A stretch of DNA of 64,000 nt from Rachicladosporium sp. CCFEE 5018 (lineage: Eukaryota; Ascomycota; Dothideomycetes; Cladosporiales; Cladosporiaceae). The notes beneath the pieces are model-generated. The model had not been told where the DNA came from, did not search any database, and was given only the letters and a program-made list of their open reading frames with translations. The translations under genes were made by a program, and so were the position numbers. The stretch is taken from the NCBI GenBank assembly GCA_002077045.2, contig KZ111140.1, positions 2,891,071 through 2,955,070 of the forward strand, in the 5' to 3' direction. Shown one piece after another: positions 21,672 to 32,779 of the stretch (position 1 is the stretch's first letter; every line of letters starts with the position of its first letter).

Positions 21672-24600
21672 ATGGTCCATGGCTTCAACATCGACGATGA
21701 AGTGCAACGTCAGGCAAAGAAAGGTGCCTACTCCGCTGTGACACCGGTGGACTCACTCTCGAGCGACAAGACTGAACGAGTAAAACGGTCTTCGGCCAAA
21801 GCCTGGAAACCCGTCACGTTACGACTACCCTATCTAAGCAGCCTGGTCTTGATCACTCTCGCCCTCATCGCAATCATACAATGGTTACTATTCCGAAGTC
21901 GAGCCGATCAAGGCATACTCTTCGCTTCAGACATTAACGATCTGTCACTGCGGACTTCGTTCCTGTACCTGTACTTACCTACACTCATCTCGGTCATCTA
22001 CAGCTTCCTCTGGACATGGGTCGACCTCGATGTCAAGCGACTGGAGCCTTACTTTCAGCTCTCGAAGCCTGATGGCGCCACTGCGGAGAATTCGATTCTG
22101 CTGCACTACCCGTTCGACTTTCTGGCATCAGTGCCGCTGAAAGCTGTGCGACGGAAGCACTGGTCTGTCTTCGCCACGTCGATGATCATGGTGCTGGTCT
22201 TCTGGGGCTTGACGCCGATACAAGCTGGTATCTTTGCAGTGAACACCATCGTAGTGGAGGTCGCGATACCAATGAATCGGGCTACTAACTACACGAATGT
22301 GTATGATCAAGGAAATGTCACAGCGGTCTATCAACAGTCGGCCTATAACATTGCATGGCTTAACGAGACTTTACCACCTTACATGACAAAAGACTTCGTC
22401 CTCGCAGCCTTCGGGTCAGAGACGGCCGGTGCTTCACAAGGACACGATAGCATCTACGTTGGCACGACCACCCTGTATAGCGTGGATCTCAGCTGCGAAG
22501 TCTCGCTACAGTGGAACGATACTGGTGTGATCAGATCGAACAGCACATCTGGGTGCTCTTTCGGATATCCACCCTACCGGCCAATGGCGAACAATGACTC
22601 ATCGAAGCCCTACGATACTCTGTACGTTGGCCACATCAACAGCGATGGCCTTGCAGATTACTGGCTGTACAACTCTTGCCGGGACACGTTCTGGGTGCGG
22701 TGGAGTAAGAGCTCTACTGCATACATTGGGGATCCAGAAGTCGGCAGTCAGATACTGCCCGGTCAAGCTAACGCGACATCGCTATTTTGTACGCCACAGT
22801 ACTACCAGCGAGACGTCGTGGCTACTGTCAAGACAGACGGGCGCCAAGTTGTGAGCACCACGCCAATCGGCGAGAAGCAGGTCTTGCCTGCTGATCTGTT
22901 TAACACAACCGTGTTCGAGTGGGCGATGGGTTCAGGAAACTCCAATCAAGACGCAAGAGGGGACTTCCCGACTTCTGGCTTCCCACAGCAGGTCACTCAA
23001 CTACGGAATCTACCGCTCAATCAAGCATACCTGCCACCCATGGCACCCTTCGCGCTTGCAGCGTACCAACGCCCAATGGACGATTACTTCGATCCCGAAG
23101 TCCTACGCCTTGCTTATCAGTCAGCTTACAGACTTCTCTTTGCCCGACAGCTGGTCGATATCTTGCAGCCGCAGCTCAACATGTCAACCAGAAGTGCAGG
23201 AAGCCGAGCATACACCACTCAGGCCGTGACTGTTGTGCCTGGCTTTGCATACGCAGCCACAGGTTTACTCGTACTAGTGTTGGTGTTGTCGTCTTCTATG
23301 GCTGTATACACCTCTCGTCGTCCCTGCAGCCTGCAAGAGGACCCCGGTAGCATAGCATCAATGATGGACCTAGCAAGCAGAAGCCTGAATGTTGGTCGCA
23401 TGATGGCGCATTTCGATCGTCATAGCGCTGCAGAACTAGCTCTACAGCTACAAGGAGCGCGCTTGTGCATTACCAAATCGTCCGATCACAAGCATCCGCC
23501 AGCTTTGCAGTTGTTGAAATCGCCAGCTCAATCTACGCCAATGGGCGTGGTAGGTACCACGTCCGATAGCTCGTCGAGTGGCGTCAGACCTATGGAACTT
23601 CACGCAATGACTGGAGTCCTCTTTTTCGTCTTCCAGCTCGCGGCTGCTGTGGCATTTGCTATACTCCTCTGGCAAGCCAAACAGAATCATGGCTTACCAC
23701 TCCCATCGCAGAACACTGTCGCACGTCAGGTCCTCGAAAACTACATCCCGATCACCATCGCAACACTCATGGAGCCATTTTGGCTCGTCCTGAATCGCCT
23801 ACTCTGTATGCTTCAGCCATGGGAAGAGCTGCGTGAAGGCAAGGCAGACGGTTCGAAGTCAGTCGGACTAACCTATCATTCTCTACCACCACAGTTCATT
23901 ATCTTTAGGGCACTGAAAGCGAAGCACTTCAAGCTCGCTCTGGTTTGTCTGATGACAGTACTCTCAAACGGCCTAGCAGTCGCACTCGGTGGTGTCATGT
24001 ATGAAGGACAGGCAATGACCGCACATTCGGCCGCACTGCCTGTGACATTTAAGCCAGTCCTTCGCCCGCTGAATGGCACGGGCGCACCATTCACGCAAAG
24101 TGTCGATGGTAAGGTATCTAGCAGCATCAGTGACATACCGAAGGACGCATTCTACCGAGCAATGTCGAACTTCACAGCCGGAACGCCATTGCCAGCATGG
24201 GTGGATGATTCCTGGGCGTACCTACCAGCTTCATTGAGTGGCGGCAACGGTAGCTCGTCGTATTCAGTCGACACGACGGCTTACGGCGTTTCACTGCAGT
24301 GTCGGCCACTGCTGCATTCGTCAGCCGCTTACAGAATGAACTTCACTGAAGATGCGACGGGCGTCACGATCAGCGTAGACTTTGCCACCGCGAGCAAGGA
24401 CGTACTCCGCTGCGCCAGCGAGGTAGTCAATATGGCGAAGGAGTCTCACTACGACGGTGAACGCTACGCACTTGAGCTCAGCGTTCCACTGGGCGCTGTG
24501 GACGGTACCCTAGCCGAGGACTTGAGCTGCAAGCAGCACATAGTAGCCGGCTGGATCAGAGCAGACCTGCAAACAGAGGGACCTCTCCGTCGTGTGGCAC

Positions 24601-25364
24601 AAGATCGCGAAGCCGTACGCATCTCCTTCCAGGAAGAGACCCTAATCCTCTGCACGCCAGAGCTCAAATCAGCTCCCGCCAACGTTTCCGTCTCTAGCAC
24701 TGGTGAAGTGCTTCCTGACCTCCCTGCGCCACTTTGGGACTCCGCGCAACCTGTAGCCGATAGCACCGACTTTATCGCCCAATTGAACTCTTACGTTATC
24801 GATAATGGTGGATCGTGGCATTCGGACAACTTTCCCTCGGACTTCACAAACTACCTCTTAGAGCAAAGTCTAAACTCCAGCCGTCTGCTCGACTCATCGC
24901 CAGCAGTACCGGCTTACGAAGACGTGGCACCCGCCTTCGCAGCACTGTACACACGCCTCGCGGCGATAGTCATGGGCACAAATCTCGAGTCGCTCTTTGA
25001 ACCAAGTGATTCGAGCGACCTTACAACAAACGCTAGCATATTAAACCCAGAGATACGGATCTTCATCTCGCTGCCCGCTTTCTTGGTGACTGAGGTCATC
25101 TTGGTCCTTTACCTCTTCACGACGGCATGGCTGTACTTGCACAGGCCGAAGAAGTTCTTGCCCAGGCTGCCGAGTACGATCGCATCCACGATCGCTTACT
25201 TTGCTGCTAGCCAGGGCGTCAGAGATGTGAGATCAGGTGGCAAGTCGGCGTGGCGATCAACAAGATGGGGGTTTGGAGATTTCGTTGGAGTGGACGGAAG
25301 GAGGCATGTAGGGGTCGAGAGGGAGAGTCTATTGAGTCAAGCCAATGGCGGTGTGTACAGCTGA
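21672..25364 (+). CDS. Large DUF3433 integral membrane protein
   Basis: Fungal multi-pass membrane protein of unknown function, 1230 aa, intronless. Two similar halves, each with a cytosol-to-membrane pattern typical of DUF3433: helices near residues 55-75, 95-120 and 155-185 (ending VFWGLTPIQAGIF), then about 350 extracytoplasmic residues with many N-x-S/T sites, a helix at about 525-550, a second set at about 640-780, another N-glycosylation-rich loop and a last helix near the C-terminus. PFDFLASVPLKAVRRKHWSV is the family-like motif before the third helix. Probably a plasma-membrane or vacuolar protein; no substrate can be named. Confidence 0.85.
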   Translation: MVHGFNIDDEVQRQAKKGAYSAVTPVDSLSSDKTERVKRSSAKAWKPVTLRLPYLSSLVLITLALIAIIQWLLFRSRADQGILFASDINDLSLRTSFLYLYLPTLISVIYSFLWTWVDLDVKRLEPYFQLSKPDGATAENSILLHYPFDFLASVPLKAVRRKHWSVFATSMIMVLVFWGLTPIQAGIFAVNTIVVEVAIPMNRATNYTNVYDQGNVTAVYQQSAYNIAWLNETLPPYMTKDFVLAAFGSETAGASQGHDSIYVGTTTLYSVDLSCEVSLQWNDTGVIRSNSTSGCSFGYPPYRPMANNDSSKPYDTLYVGHINSDGLADYWLYNSCRDTFWVRWSKSSTAYIGDPEVGSQILPGQANATSLFCTPQYYQRDVVATVKTDGRQVVSTTPIGEKQVLPADLFNTTVFEWAMGSGNSNQDARGDFPTSGFPQQVTQLRNLPLNQAYLPPMAPFALAAYQRPMDDYFDPEVLRLAYQSAYRLLFARQLVDILQPQLNMSTRSAGSRAYTTQAVTVVPGFAYAATGLLVLVLVLSSSMAVYTSRRPCSLQEDPGSIASMMDLASRSLNVGRMMAHFDRHSAAELALQLQGARLCITKSSDHKHPPALQLLKSPAQSTPMGVVGTTSDSSSSGVRPMELHAMTGVLFFVFQLAAAVAFAILLWQAKQNHGLPLPSQNTVARQVLENYIPITIATLMEPFWLVLNRLLCMLQPWEELREGKADGSKSVGLTYHSLPPQFIIFRALKAKHFKLALVCLMTVLSNGLAVALGGVMYEGQAMTAHSAALPVTFKPVLRPLNGTGAPFTQSVDGKVSSSISDIPKDAFYRAMSNFTAGTPLPAWVDDSWAYLPASLSGGNGSSSYSVDTTAYGVSLQCRPLLHSSAAYRMNFTEDATGVTISVDFATASKDVLRCASEVVNMAKESHYDGERYALELSVPLGAVDGTLAEDLSCKQHIVAGWIRADLQTEGPLRRVAQDREAVRISFQEETLILCTPELKSAPANVSVSSTGEVLPDLPAPLWDSAQPVADSTDFIAQLNSYVIDNGGSWHSDNFPSDFTNYLLEQSLNSSRLLDSSPAVPAYEDVAPAFAALYTRLAAIVMGTNLESLFEPSDSSDLTTNASILNPEIRIFISLPAFLVTEVILVLYLFTTAWLYLHRPKKFLPRLPSTIASTIAYFAASQGVRDVRSGGKSAWRSTRWGFGDFVGVDGRRHVGVERESLLSQANGGVYS

Positions 25365-26911
25365 GTCTACCGAGCATATTACCAATGGTTGGTCGCAAGG
25401 GAAGGCAAAGTCCAGTCATGATGCGTCCAGCCAGAACATATACAAGAGCGCGAGCAGGCGACCGTATCTTGAGCTGTACGCAGTAGGCCCCATTGGATCT
25501 TTGCCGGCTGTTCAAGTGCTGGGCGTCCTACGCTTGATCGGCAGTTGCGTGCACGACGTGAGTAGTCTTCAGTGTCGCTCGGTGGCACTGATCGGTTTTG
25601 ATAGTCGGTTCATGCTCATTGCGGAATTCGCGTAACCGGACTCCACCGCTCTGCCGCACATAAGAGCGAAGCGCGCGGTGGCGATACTCTGACCACCAAG
25701 TTTCCATTCACAAAGCGAATGAGGTCGGGAGTGGTGCTTCTTGGCCGGACTTGGCAGATCTGAAACACGCCCCACGTCGCATCATTCGCGGCTACACTAA
25801 CTCCAATGAGCTTCTCCCCCTGGCTTCATCGCTACATCCGCAAACCGCTACACAGCACCTCTCGCGTCTGATAGGTTTCAGTGGACCTTGGGCCAAGCCC
25901 ATACATGATCCTGACAAGCCGGCCAGATTGTTCTCGCATGAGACGTCTCGGGCCTTACGCGCACCTTGCAAGCTTGTCAAGGGTGACAAGGCGCGTTTTA
26001 CTACGCTCTGCCGCAGGGGCTAGGAACCGCTGGTCTGGTATCCATGGGCTCTTGGAGCACAGCTAGCAACACTTTGCAAGGAGGGTACTCACTGGCAGCT
26101 CCTCGCGGGCGGATCCGCGACCCTGACTACGGTCAAGGTCCGGCGAAGATATTTTCTCATTGGCTTGACGAAGCCGTGCAAGAGCAGGACTCTGGTCTTG
26201 GACCGCATGTCTTGCGCACTCTACTGGCCAGGGTCATCAAGATGCTGTCCGCGACTCGTCACAATTGCGATGTTGTGCATTTGGCAGCTGGTCTGCAGGT
26301 CGCGCGAAGGCTGGACTGCAGCCGAGTGACTCCTGTCCCGCACTACTTGCATACTACTACCGCAAGTATAAGGGAGTCGCACCATCCCTCTCTTTCCCTT
26401 CCCTCCTCATCGCTGACGAATCGTTTCCTCTACGTTTCTGTACATTGTATACATCGCGTGCCTGGTGCATTGCATATTCTCTCATTCACTCTCCGCGAGA
26501 TTGATTCACGAGTCGCACACACACTCTTTCGCTGTACTGAGATATTGATCGTAATCGTCAAAGGAATAGTCTCATTGACATCAAGACAAGGTACGACTCA
26601 TCTCTTACTCACCGCTGCGACCCAGTCATGCAATGGGTATGCAGAACATAATAGCTTTGATGCAGACAAAGCCAGGTGGAAGACATTGTCTCTCCTCTTT
26701 GTCCCTTCACTGCACTCGCGGCTATGTCCGCTATGTCATCGCTCTACGTTTGGGTTTGGCTCGTGGTGACCAGAATCCGCTGACGCTATACACAGAAGTC
26801 CACATTCATCAGCATCTCTCGACACTAGCAGGCTCTAGTATCGAACACACAGCAACACAAAAGCACTCATCGCTCGCATCCAGTCTCTGCAAATCACGCG
26901 ATATCATCAAC
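25365..26911. other. Intergenic, promoter of the LPMO gene
   Basis: About 1.5 kb. Frames of up to 240 codons exist here (for example 26044-26769) but show shadow-like composition and no motif; one runs in frame into the LPMO. The LPMO signal peptide at 26912 fixes the real start. Confidence 0.4.
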
Positions 26912-28264
26912 ATGGTCATGTCTACCTCGTTCACGCGAGCAGCGCTCGCCGTTGCCATGCTTTCGACTCTCAGCAACGCACATTTTTTCATCAAATCACC
27001 AACACCTATCGAAGGCTCAGGGATCAAGCAGCCCCTGGAGGCGTCGGGCTCCGATTTCCCCTGCCACGGCGTCGCTCTCCCAAGCTCCGGTGGTCAAAAG
27101 ATGGCCGCAGGATCGTCTCAAGTGTTGGCTTTCGACGCAGGACTTCCTAACCCGGACCAGAACACGGGCGGTGTCAACACCGCTGTGCACGGTGGCGGAA
27201 GCTGCCAGCTCAGCCTACTGTACGACACTTCCAAGGCGGCGGACCCTTCAGCCTGGCACGTCATCTACTCCATTGAGGGAGGATGCCCTGCCAATACGAA
27301 AGGCAACCTTGACATCCCTGGCGGCGCCAAGTATTGCACCTCCCAGGATGAAGGCGATTGCGTTCACCAGTTCAATTACACGATTCCTGAAGGCGTCCAG
27401 TCTGGCAACGCCATTATGGGCTGGACTTGGTTCAATACCATCGGAAACCGGGAAATGTACATGAACTGCGCGAATGTCGAGATCACTGGCGGGTCCGGCT
27501 CAGAGATGGGCTCCCTCCCGGGTATGTTTGCCGCTAACATCGCTCAAGCTGGAGGCTGCGCGACGAAGGAGCAACAGGCAGTCGGCTTCCCAGACCCAGG
27601 GAAGTACGTAATCCAGCAGACTGCCACTAATGGGGACAACTACCCTGTCTCCACGTTGGCCTGCGGCGGCGCTGCAGCGGCACCTTCGAGCTATGGCGGT
27701 GGTTCGAGCACTGCTGCCGCCACTCCGACGAGCTCAGCATACGCTGCGCCGTCCAGCTATGCCGCACCCAGCGGCTCAGCGTACAACGCGCCCTCTGACT
27801 CTGCCACTGGCACAGCTCCTACTGCTACCGGCGCACCGGTCTACAGCAACCCGGTCTCGTCCGCTCCACCAGCGTACCAAACCGGCGGTGCGATGACGGA
27901 GACCACCCACGCCACAACTTTCACGACCGTGACAGCCGGCTCTCCTGGCCCATCTGCCTCTTCGCCAGCCGAAGCTTCTCCCTCGGCTCTCGCAAGCAGC
28001 GCTGGCTCCGGCTCCGACTCCGGTAACGCCTCAGGCAGCGCCTCCGGCAACACCTCCGGCAGCGTACCCTGCTCGAACGACGGCGCTGTCGTTTGTATCG
28101 ACGACACCCACTTCGGCATCTGCAACTTCGGCTCTGCTGTCCCAATGCCCCTGGCTGCCGGCACGACGTGCGCCGATGGCGTTGTGAGCAGGAAGATGAG
28201 GGCTGTGCGCCACGCTGAGAAGCATCGCCGTGGGGTGAGGCATACGCATGCGATGAAGTTGTAG
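26912..28264 (+). CDS. AA11-type lytic polysaccharide monooxygenase (chitin-active type), complete copy
   Basis: Secreted copper enzyme that oxidatively cleaves crystalline polysaccharide; the AA11 family is known for chitin. 450 aa, no intron. Signal peptide ends ...LSNA, so mature His24 (HFFIKSPTPI) is the N-terminal copper ligand; His93 (AVHGGGSC) is the second histidine-brace ligand and Tyr183 (NREMYMNCA) the axial residue. DASGSDFPC-like EASGSDFPCHG is typical of AA11. After the catalytic domain comes a long Ser/Ala/Pro linker (SSYAAPS repeats), then a four-Cys module (CSNDGAVVCIDDTHFGICNFG...TTC) resembling the C-terminal modules of other fungal chitin LPMOs, and a basic His/Arg tail. 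Its last 490 bp are repeated at 37399. Confidence 0.9.
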   Translation: MVMSTSFTRAALAVAMLSTLSNAHFFIKSPTPIEGSGIKQPLEASGSDFPCHGVALPSSGGQKMAAGSSQVLAFDAGLPNPDQNTGGVNTAVHGGGSCQLSLLYDTSKAADPSAWHVIYSIEGGCPANTKGNLDIPGGAKYCTSQDEGDCVHQFNYTIPEGVQSGNAIMGWTWFNTIGNREMYMNCANVEITGGSGSEMGSLPGMFAANIAQAGGCATKEQQAVGFPDPGKYVIQQTATNGDNYPVSTLACGGAAAAPSSYGGGSSTAAATPTSSAYAAPSSYAAPSGSAYNAPSDSATGTAPTATGAPVYSNPVSSAPPAYQTGGAMTETTHATTFTTVTAGSPGPSASSPAEASPSALASSAGSGSDSGNASGSASGNTSGSVPCSNDGAVVCIDDTHFGICNFGSAVPMPLAAGTTCADGVVSRKMRAVRHAEKHRRGVRHTHAMKL

Positions 28265-28997
28265 TGGGCACGTGGGGAGATATGACAACATGACAGGGAT
28301 TGCAGGAAAGTAGTGAGGGAGACAACGGATTAAGGCGTTATATAGAGCGGGAAATGTAGATACCATGTCTGCGGAATGTATATTCATGTCGGCCAAGCCC
28401 AATGACTCCGAATCGCTTCAACATTTCGAGCCTGTCGTGTTTGTGACGATGTAGACTCGACACTTGCCATATTCTGGCCGCCGTCACTTGGTCACTGTCG
28501 TCTCTTCGCCGGAGTGTGTATGAGTGCCCGAGGATCGGTCAGCCTCAAAGTGCCAAAGTGGTTGACAGTGGTGCATACTAAGCCTTTCTTCGTAGTAGAT
28601 GACCGTTATAGCCTCGGACATCTCTGTCGTGGCAAAGCCTTCCTCTTCATTAACATAGCGTGCGGTCTTGCGAATGGTCGTCACACAAGTTCCGTCATTT
28701 GCTGATACTGTGTACGAGCAAACATCTGACGACCTCTTCCTTGGCGGTCCCTGATTGTCGTCATCCCACCTCACCCGCCACAGGACCCCCCCCAAGCTAC
28801 TGCACACTGCTGCGGCACGCAACCTTAAGCTCTTCTCATAACCCGACAAGCCACACCGGTCAGTTGTGAGGTCGAAGGACACTGCACCTCGTCTTCATTC
28901 ATAGCGTATACCCACGAAGTAACCCAAATCCGACACAGCCCCGCCAATTTTTCACTCTCGAAACACCTGCCTTGCATTCAGCCGCACGACCGCCAAG
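28265..28997. other. Intergenic LPMO-calcineurin, copy A
   Basis: The first 270 bp and the last 280 bp are very similar to copy B (37890-38617), but an internal stretch of about 180 bp (near 28540-28715) does not align with its counterpart (about 38180-38340). Holds the calcineurin promoter. Confidence 0.6.
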
Positions 28998-30785
28998 ATG
29001 GAAGGCGGTGGCGACGAGCAATGGGCGGACAACGCAATGCGTGCGGTACAGAAGAAGAAGCAGCTACCGGAGATTGACTTCACCATACATCAGATGGAAG
29101 ATGGCTCGCAAGTGAACACACAAGAGAGAGTCTGCAAAGGTGAGAGTGTCACGTGCTCCAACATAGGCAGCACGAGGCTGACAATCAGTAGATGTACAAG
29201 CGCCTGCCTTCAACACACCGACAGAAGACCAAATCACATCGCCACAAGATCGATCGAAGCCGAATTTGGCGTTCTTGAAGCAGCATCTATATAGGGAAGG
29301 AAGACTCACAGAAGAGCAAGCGCTATGGATCATCAATGGCGGTGCACAGGTGTTGCGGTCGGAGCCCAATTTGCTGGAGATGGATGCGCCGATCACAGTG
29401 TGCGGAGACGTTCACGGGCAGTTCTTTGATCTCATGAAACTGTTTGAAGTGGGTGGTGACCCGTCAGAGACAAGGTATCTCTTCCTGGGAGACTATGTGG
29501 ACCGAGGATACTTCTCGATCGAGTGTGTGCTATACCTCTGGGCGCTCAAGACATGGTACCCCAACACTCTCTGGCTGCTGCGCGGAAACCACGAGTGTCG
29601 CCACCTGACGGACTACTTCACCTTCAAGCTCGAGTGCAAGCACAAGTACAGCGAACGGGTGTACGAGGCATGCATGGACTCCTTCTGCGCCCTCCCCTTG
29701 GCAGCAGTAATGAACAAGCAATTCCTCTGCATTCACGGCGGTCTCTCGCCTGAGCTGCACACCCTAGAAGACATCAAAGCCCTCGACCGCTTCCGCGAAC
29801 CCCCCACCCACGGCCTGATGTGCGACATCCTCTGGGCCGACCCTCTCGAAGAGTTCGGCCAGGAAAAGACGCAAGAATACTTCATCCACAACCACGTCCG
29901 CGGCTGCTCCTACTTCTTCTCCTACCCCGCAGCCTGCGCCTTCCTCGAAAAGAACAACCTGCTCTCCATCATTCGCGCCCACGAAGCCCAAGATGCGGGC
30001 TACCGCATGTACCGCAAGACACGGACCACCGGCTTCCCTTCAGTGATGACAATCTTCTCGGCGCCGAACTATCTCGATGTGTATAACAACAAGGCAGCAG
30101 TGCTGAAGTACGAGAACAATGTTATGAACATTCGGCAGTTCAACTGCACGCCGCATCCGTACTGGCTGCCGAATTTCATGGATGTGTTCACTTGGTCGCT
30201 ACCGTTCGTCGGCGAGAAGATCACGGACATGCTGATTGCGATTCTAAATACTTGCTCGAAGGAGGAGCTTGAGGAGGAGACGCCGATGAGCTCAGCGCCT
30301 TCGTCGCCGCCTATCAACACATCGCTTACTGGCATGGACCCGGACTCGATTGAGTACAAGCGCCGCGCGATCAAGAACAAGATTCTCGCTATTGGCCGGC
30401 TGTCGCGAGTCTTCCAAGTGCTTCGCGAGGAGTCTGAGCGTGTGACTGAGCTGAAGACTGCTTCCGGTGGAAGGCTGCCAGCTGGTACCCTTATGTTGGG
30501 AGCGGAGGGCATCAAGCAGGCTATCAATACTTTCGAGGATGCGAGGAAAGTGGACTTGCAGAACGAGCGGTTACCGCCGAGCCACGAGGAGGTGCGGAGA
30601 AGCACAGAAGTCATGAGGGAGGAGGCTCTGAAGCGGGCGAGTAGGGATGCCGATAATGATCAGGAGTTGAAGGGCGTGGCGAGGCGGATTAGCATGTGAG
30701 TATTGCTTCGAGGAACTGTCTGCGCAGATGATGTATGTGCTGACTCTGCGATAGGTCTGGTGGATCGAGGCAAGCGAGGAAATGA
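28998..30785 (+). CDS. cnaA: Calcineurin A, catalytic subunit of Ca2+/calmodulin-dependent phosphatase 2B, copy A
   Basis: Ser/Thr phosphatase that dephosphorylates Crz1-type factors in calcium and stress signalling. 558 aa in three exons: 28998-29139, 29192-30695, 30755-30785. Intron 1 (52 nt, ends CAGTAG) restores ERVCK-DVQAPAFNTPTEDQ; intron 2 (59 nt) yields RISM-SGGSRQARK. Metal motifs GDVHGQF, GDYVDRG and RGNHE are present. After the phosphatase core come the calcineurin-B-binding helix, a calmodulin-binding region (IKNKILAIGRLSRVFQVLRE) and the autoinhibitory segment (INTFEDARKVDLQNERLPP). Complete and apparently functional. Nearly the same protein as copy B. Confidence 0.96.
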
Positions 30786-31370
30786 TAACGGCACTGTGTC
30801 CGAGTCGCGATACTGAGCCAGAAAGCCGTAGAGCTGGTACATGGCCACAGCCGGACAGCTGACACGGGATCAGCGATGCTTTACGTGGCACCTCTCATGT
30901 CCATGAACGTTCCATGAACGAGTGCTCCGACGCGTCGTGGGCTTACGTTCGTGTGAGTGTGCTGTGGTCAATGGTATATACTGGCCAGAGGTAATGAGAT
31001 CTGCCGACCCTGTCACCACTTTTCTATCCTTCACGACCTGCTTATGTCACCGATTCGCGGTCATAGGGCCTGCCTTGCACATTGATGATAGCGGGTTGGC
31101 GATTGCAATCGATACGTCAAGGTGAATTGACATTCAAGGTAGCCACGACGTTGATGGTCTCATTGACGACTCGTAGCATTACCATGAGGCTTTCAGCGCT
31201 ACTGATGTGATCCGATCCCAGTCACTGCCCCAAGTTACTATTACTTCGCCCATCCACCCCTGGAAGAAGCTTGCTCCCTGTCCGCTACTCAATACCTTCG
31301 TCTCCATCCTCTCCATCGGAATCATCATCCTCGCAAACGTAGCTGCTAACACAAGCATCCGCACATCGGT
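30786..31370. other. Intergenic calcineurin-CAP array, copy A
   Basis: 585 bp, no gene recognised. Poorly conserved against the equivalent part of copy B. Confidence 0.4.
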
Positions 31371-32326
31371 ATGACAACCCCAGAGGAACAAGAAGCCCTG
31401 GACCTTCACAATCACGGTACCACACCCCTTCCCGCAAAACCGATTCTCCTCCTCGCAGCCCACTGACCTCACTCCAGCCCGCGAAGAAGTCGGCAACACA
31501 CCCCTCCTATGGCACGCCAACTGCGCCGCCGCAGCCGCAGCCTCCGCGCAGGATCTCGCCAACGCAGATGTCGGGCTAGTGCACGCCACGCAGCCTAAAG
31601 ACGCTACTCGGCAGGGCGAGAACCTCGCTTCGAGTGAAGGGGAGCAGGGGAATCAGCTGTTGCTAGCGACGCAGTTGTGGTATGAAGAGAAGCCGAATTG
31701 GGACGGAGGACCGTTTACGGGGAATAATAAGGTGGAGCTGTATGTGGATGGGCATTATACGCAGGTGCGTGCAAAAAGATGCGAGATCGCCTGGTAGAGG
31801 TAGCGTCGGCATAAGTAACGTGATGCGAGCTAACGGGATGTAGATGATCTGGTCCACGACCACGCATGTCGGCATTGCTTCGGCGACAGCCGCGAGTGGT
31901 ACGATATACACGGTCGGCAGATACTATCCTGCTGGGAACTATATTGGTAAGAAGCCTGCTGAAAAGGTTGCGCCTCCTTCGACTCCCACTCATCCGTCCG
32001 CTGGCTCAGGGATGAGGGGCGGAGCGGAGGAGAAGAAGGATGAGGACGATGCTGGCGGGCAGACGGGTGGCGGGCCTGCAGCACCGAATCGACCGGGCGG
32101 CTTCGGCGGAGGCCAGATGGGTGGCACACCTGGTGTGCCGTCTGGCATGCCGCCGGGTATGCTACCACCTGTGCTACCTTGGACGGCGCCTGCGATACCG
32201 CCCGGTATGCCGCGTCCGATGCCACCTCCTTACCTCGTGGCGCGAAGGGTGGCCTTCCATGGCATGCCGCCTCCAAGCCACCCGACTTCCCTATGGTGCG
32301 CGATATGGCCTTACGCGGTATGCTGA
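31371..32326 (+). pseudogene. CAP-domain protein, Pro/Met-tailed type (P-A), C-terminus frameshifted
   Basis: CAP superfamily (CRISP/antigen 5/PR-1 fold). Exons 31371-31416, 31478-31764, 31844-; introns of 61 and 79 nt. The CAP core is complete: LWHANCA (His), GENLAS (Glu), WYEEKP (Glu), HYTQMIW (His) and YTVGRYYPAGNYIG. No signal peptide precedes the domain. Against the intact copy at 42684, one base is missing near 32281, so translation leaves the tail after MPPPSHP and stops at 32326. Further on, a 26-bp deletion near 32374 brings the ancestral frame back, ending in PPIWTPFGWR with stop at 32420-32422. The CAP domain may still be made. Alternative: a sequencing error at 32281. Confidence 0.75.
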
Positions 32327-32422
32327 TTGGGATCCGTCCCTTGCCACCGCCTCCCTGGATGCCGCTTCCGGTGGCGACCGCCGCCTCGTCCGCCGATCTG
32401 GACGCCCTTTGGCTGGCGATGA

Positions 32423-32779
32423 TCTGACTCTACAGGAAGGGCGTGCTGAGAGCCTTCTCGAATTGGGCGGTGAGGCGTATCAGGAGTTTGGGTGAAGCAT
32501 GTTGCAGCTAGCTATCGGTGACTGCAAAGTTTCTGTCAAGCTTGCAGTCTTGCGTATGAGCGACCTTATTGGATCGATATTGACTGCAACTCGGTAAGAG
32601 ATAGCCCACTACATGCGAATATTATTGACTACACGCTTTCGATGTCAATGTCTCCTGTCGAACATCCCCTATGAGCTTCTCCACCACTGACTCCTGACAA
32701 ACCACTTCTTATCACAATCCTGAACCTGCACCATCAAATTTATCATCCTCATTATCATCGCAGCGAGCGTTCTATCGAC
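32423..32779. other. Intergenic between the two CAP genes, copy A
   Basis: 357 bp with no coding signal; promoter of the next CAP gene. Confidence 0.4.

Noticed and set aside
26044..26769. 241-codon plus-strand frame upstream of the LPMO
   Set aside because: No motif, mixed composition and overlap with another frame; more likely chance in an intergenic region.
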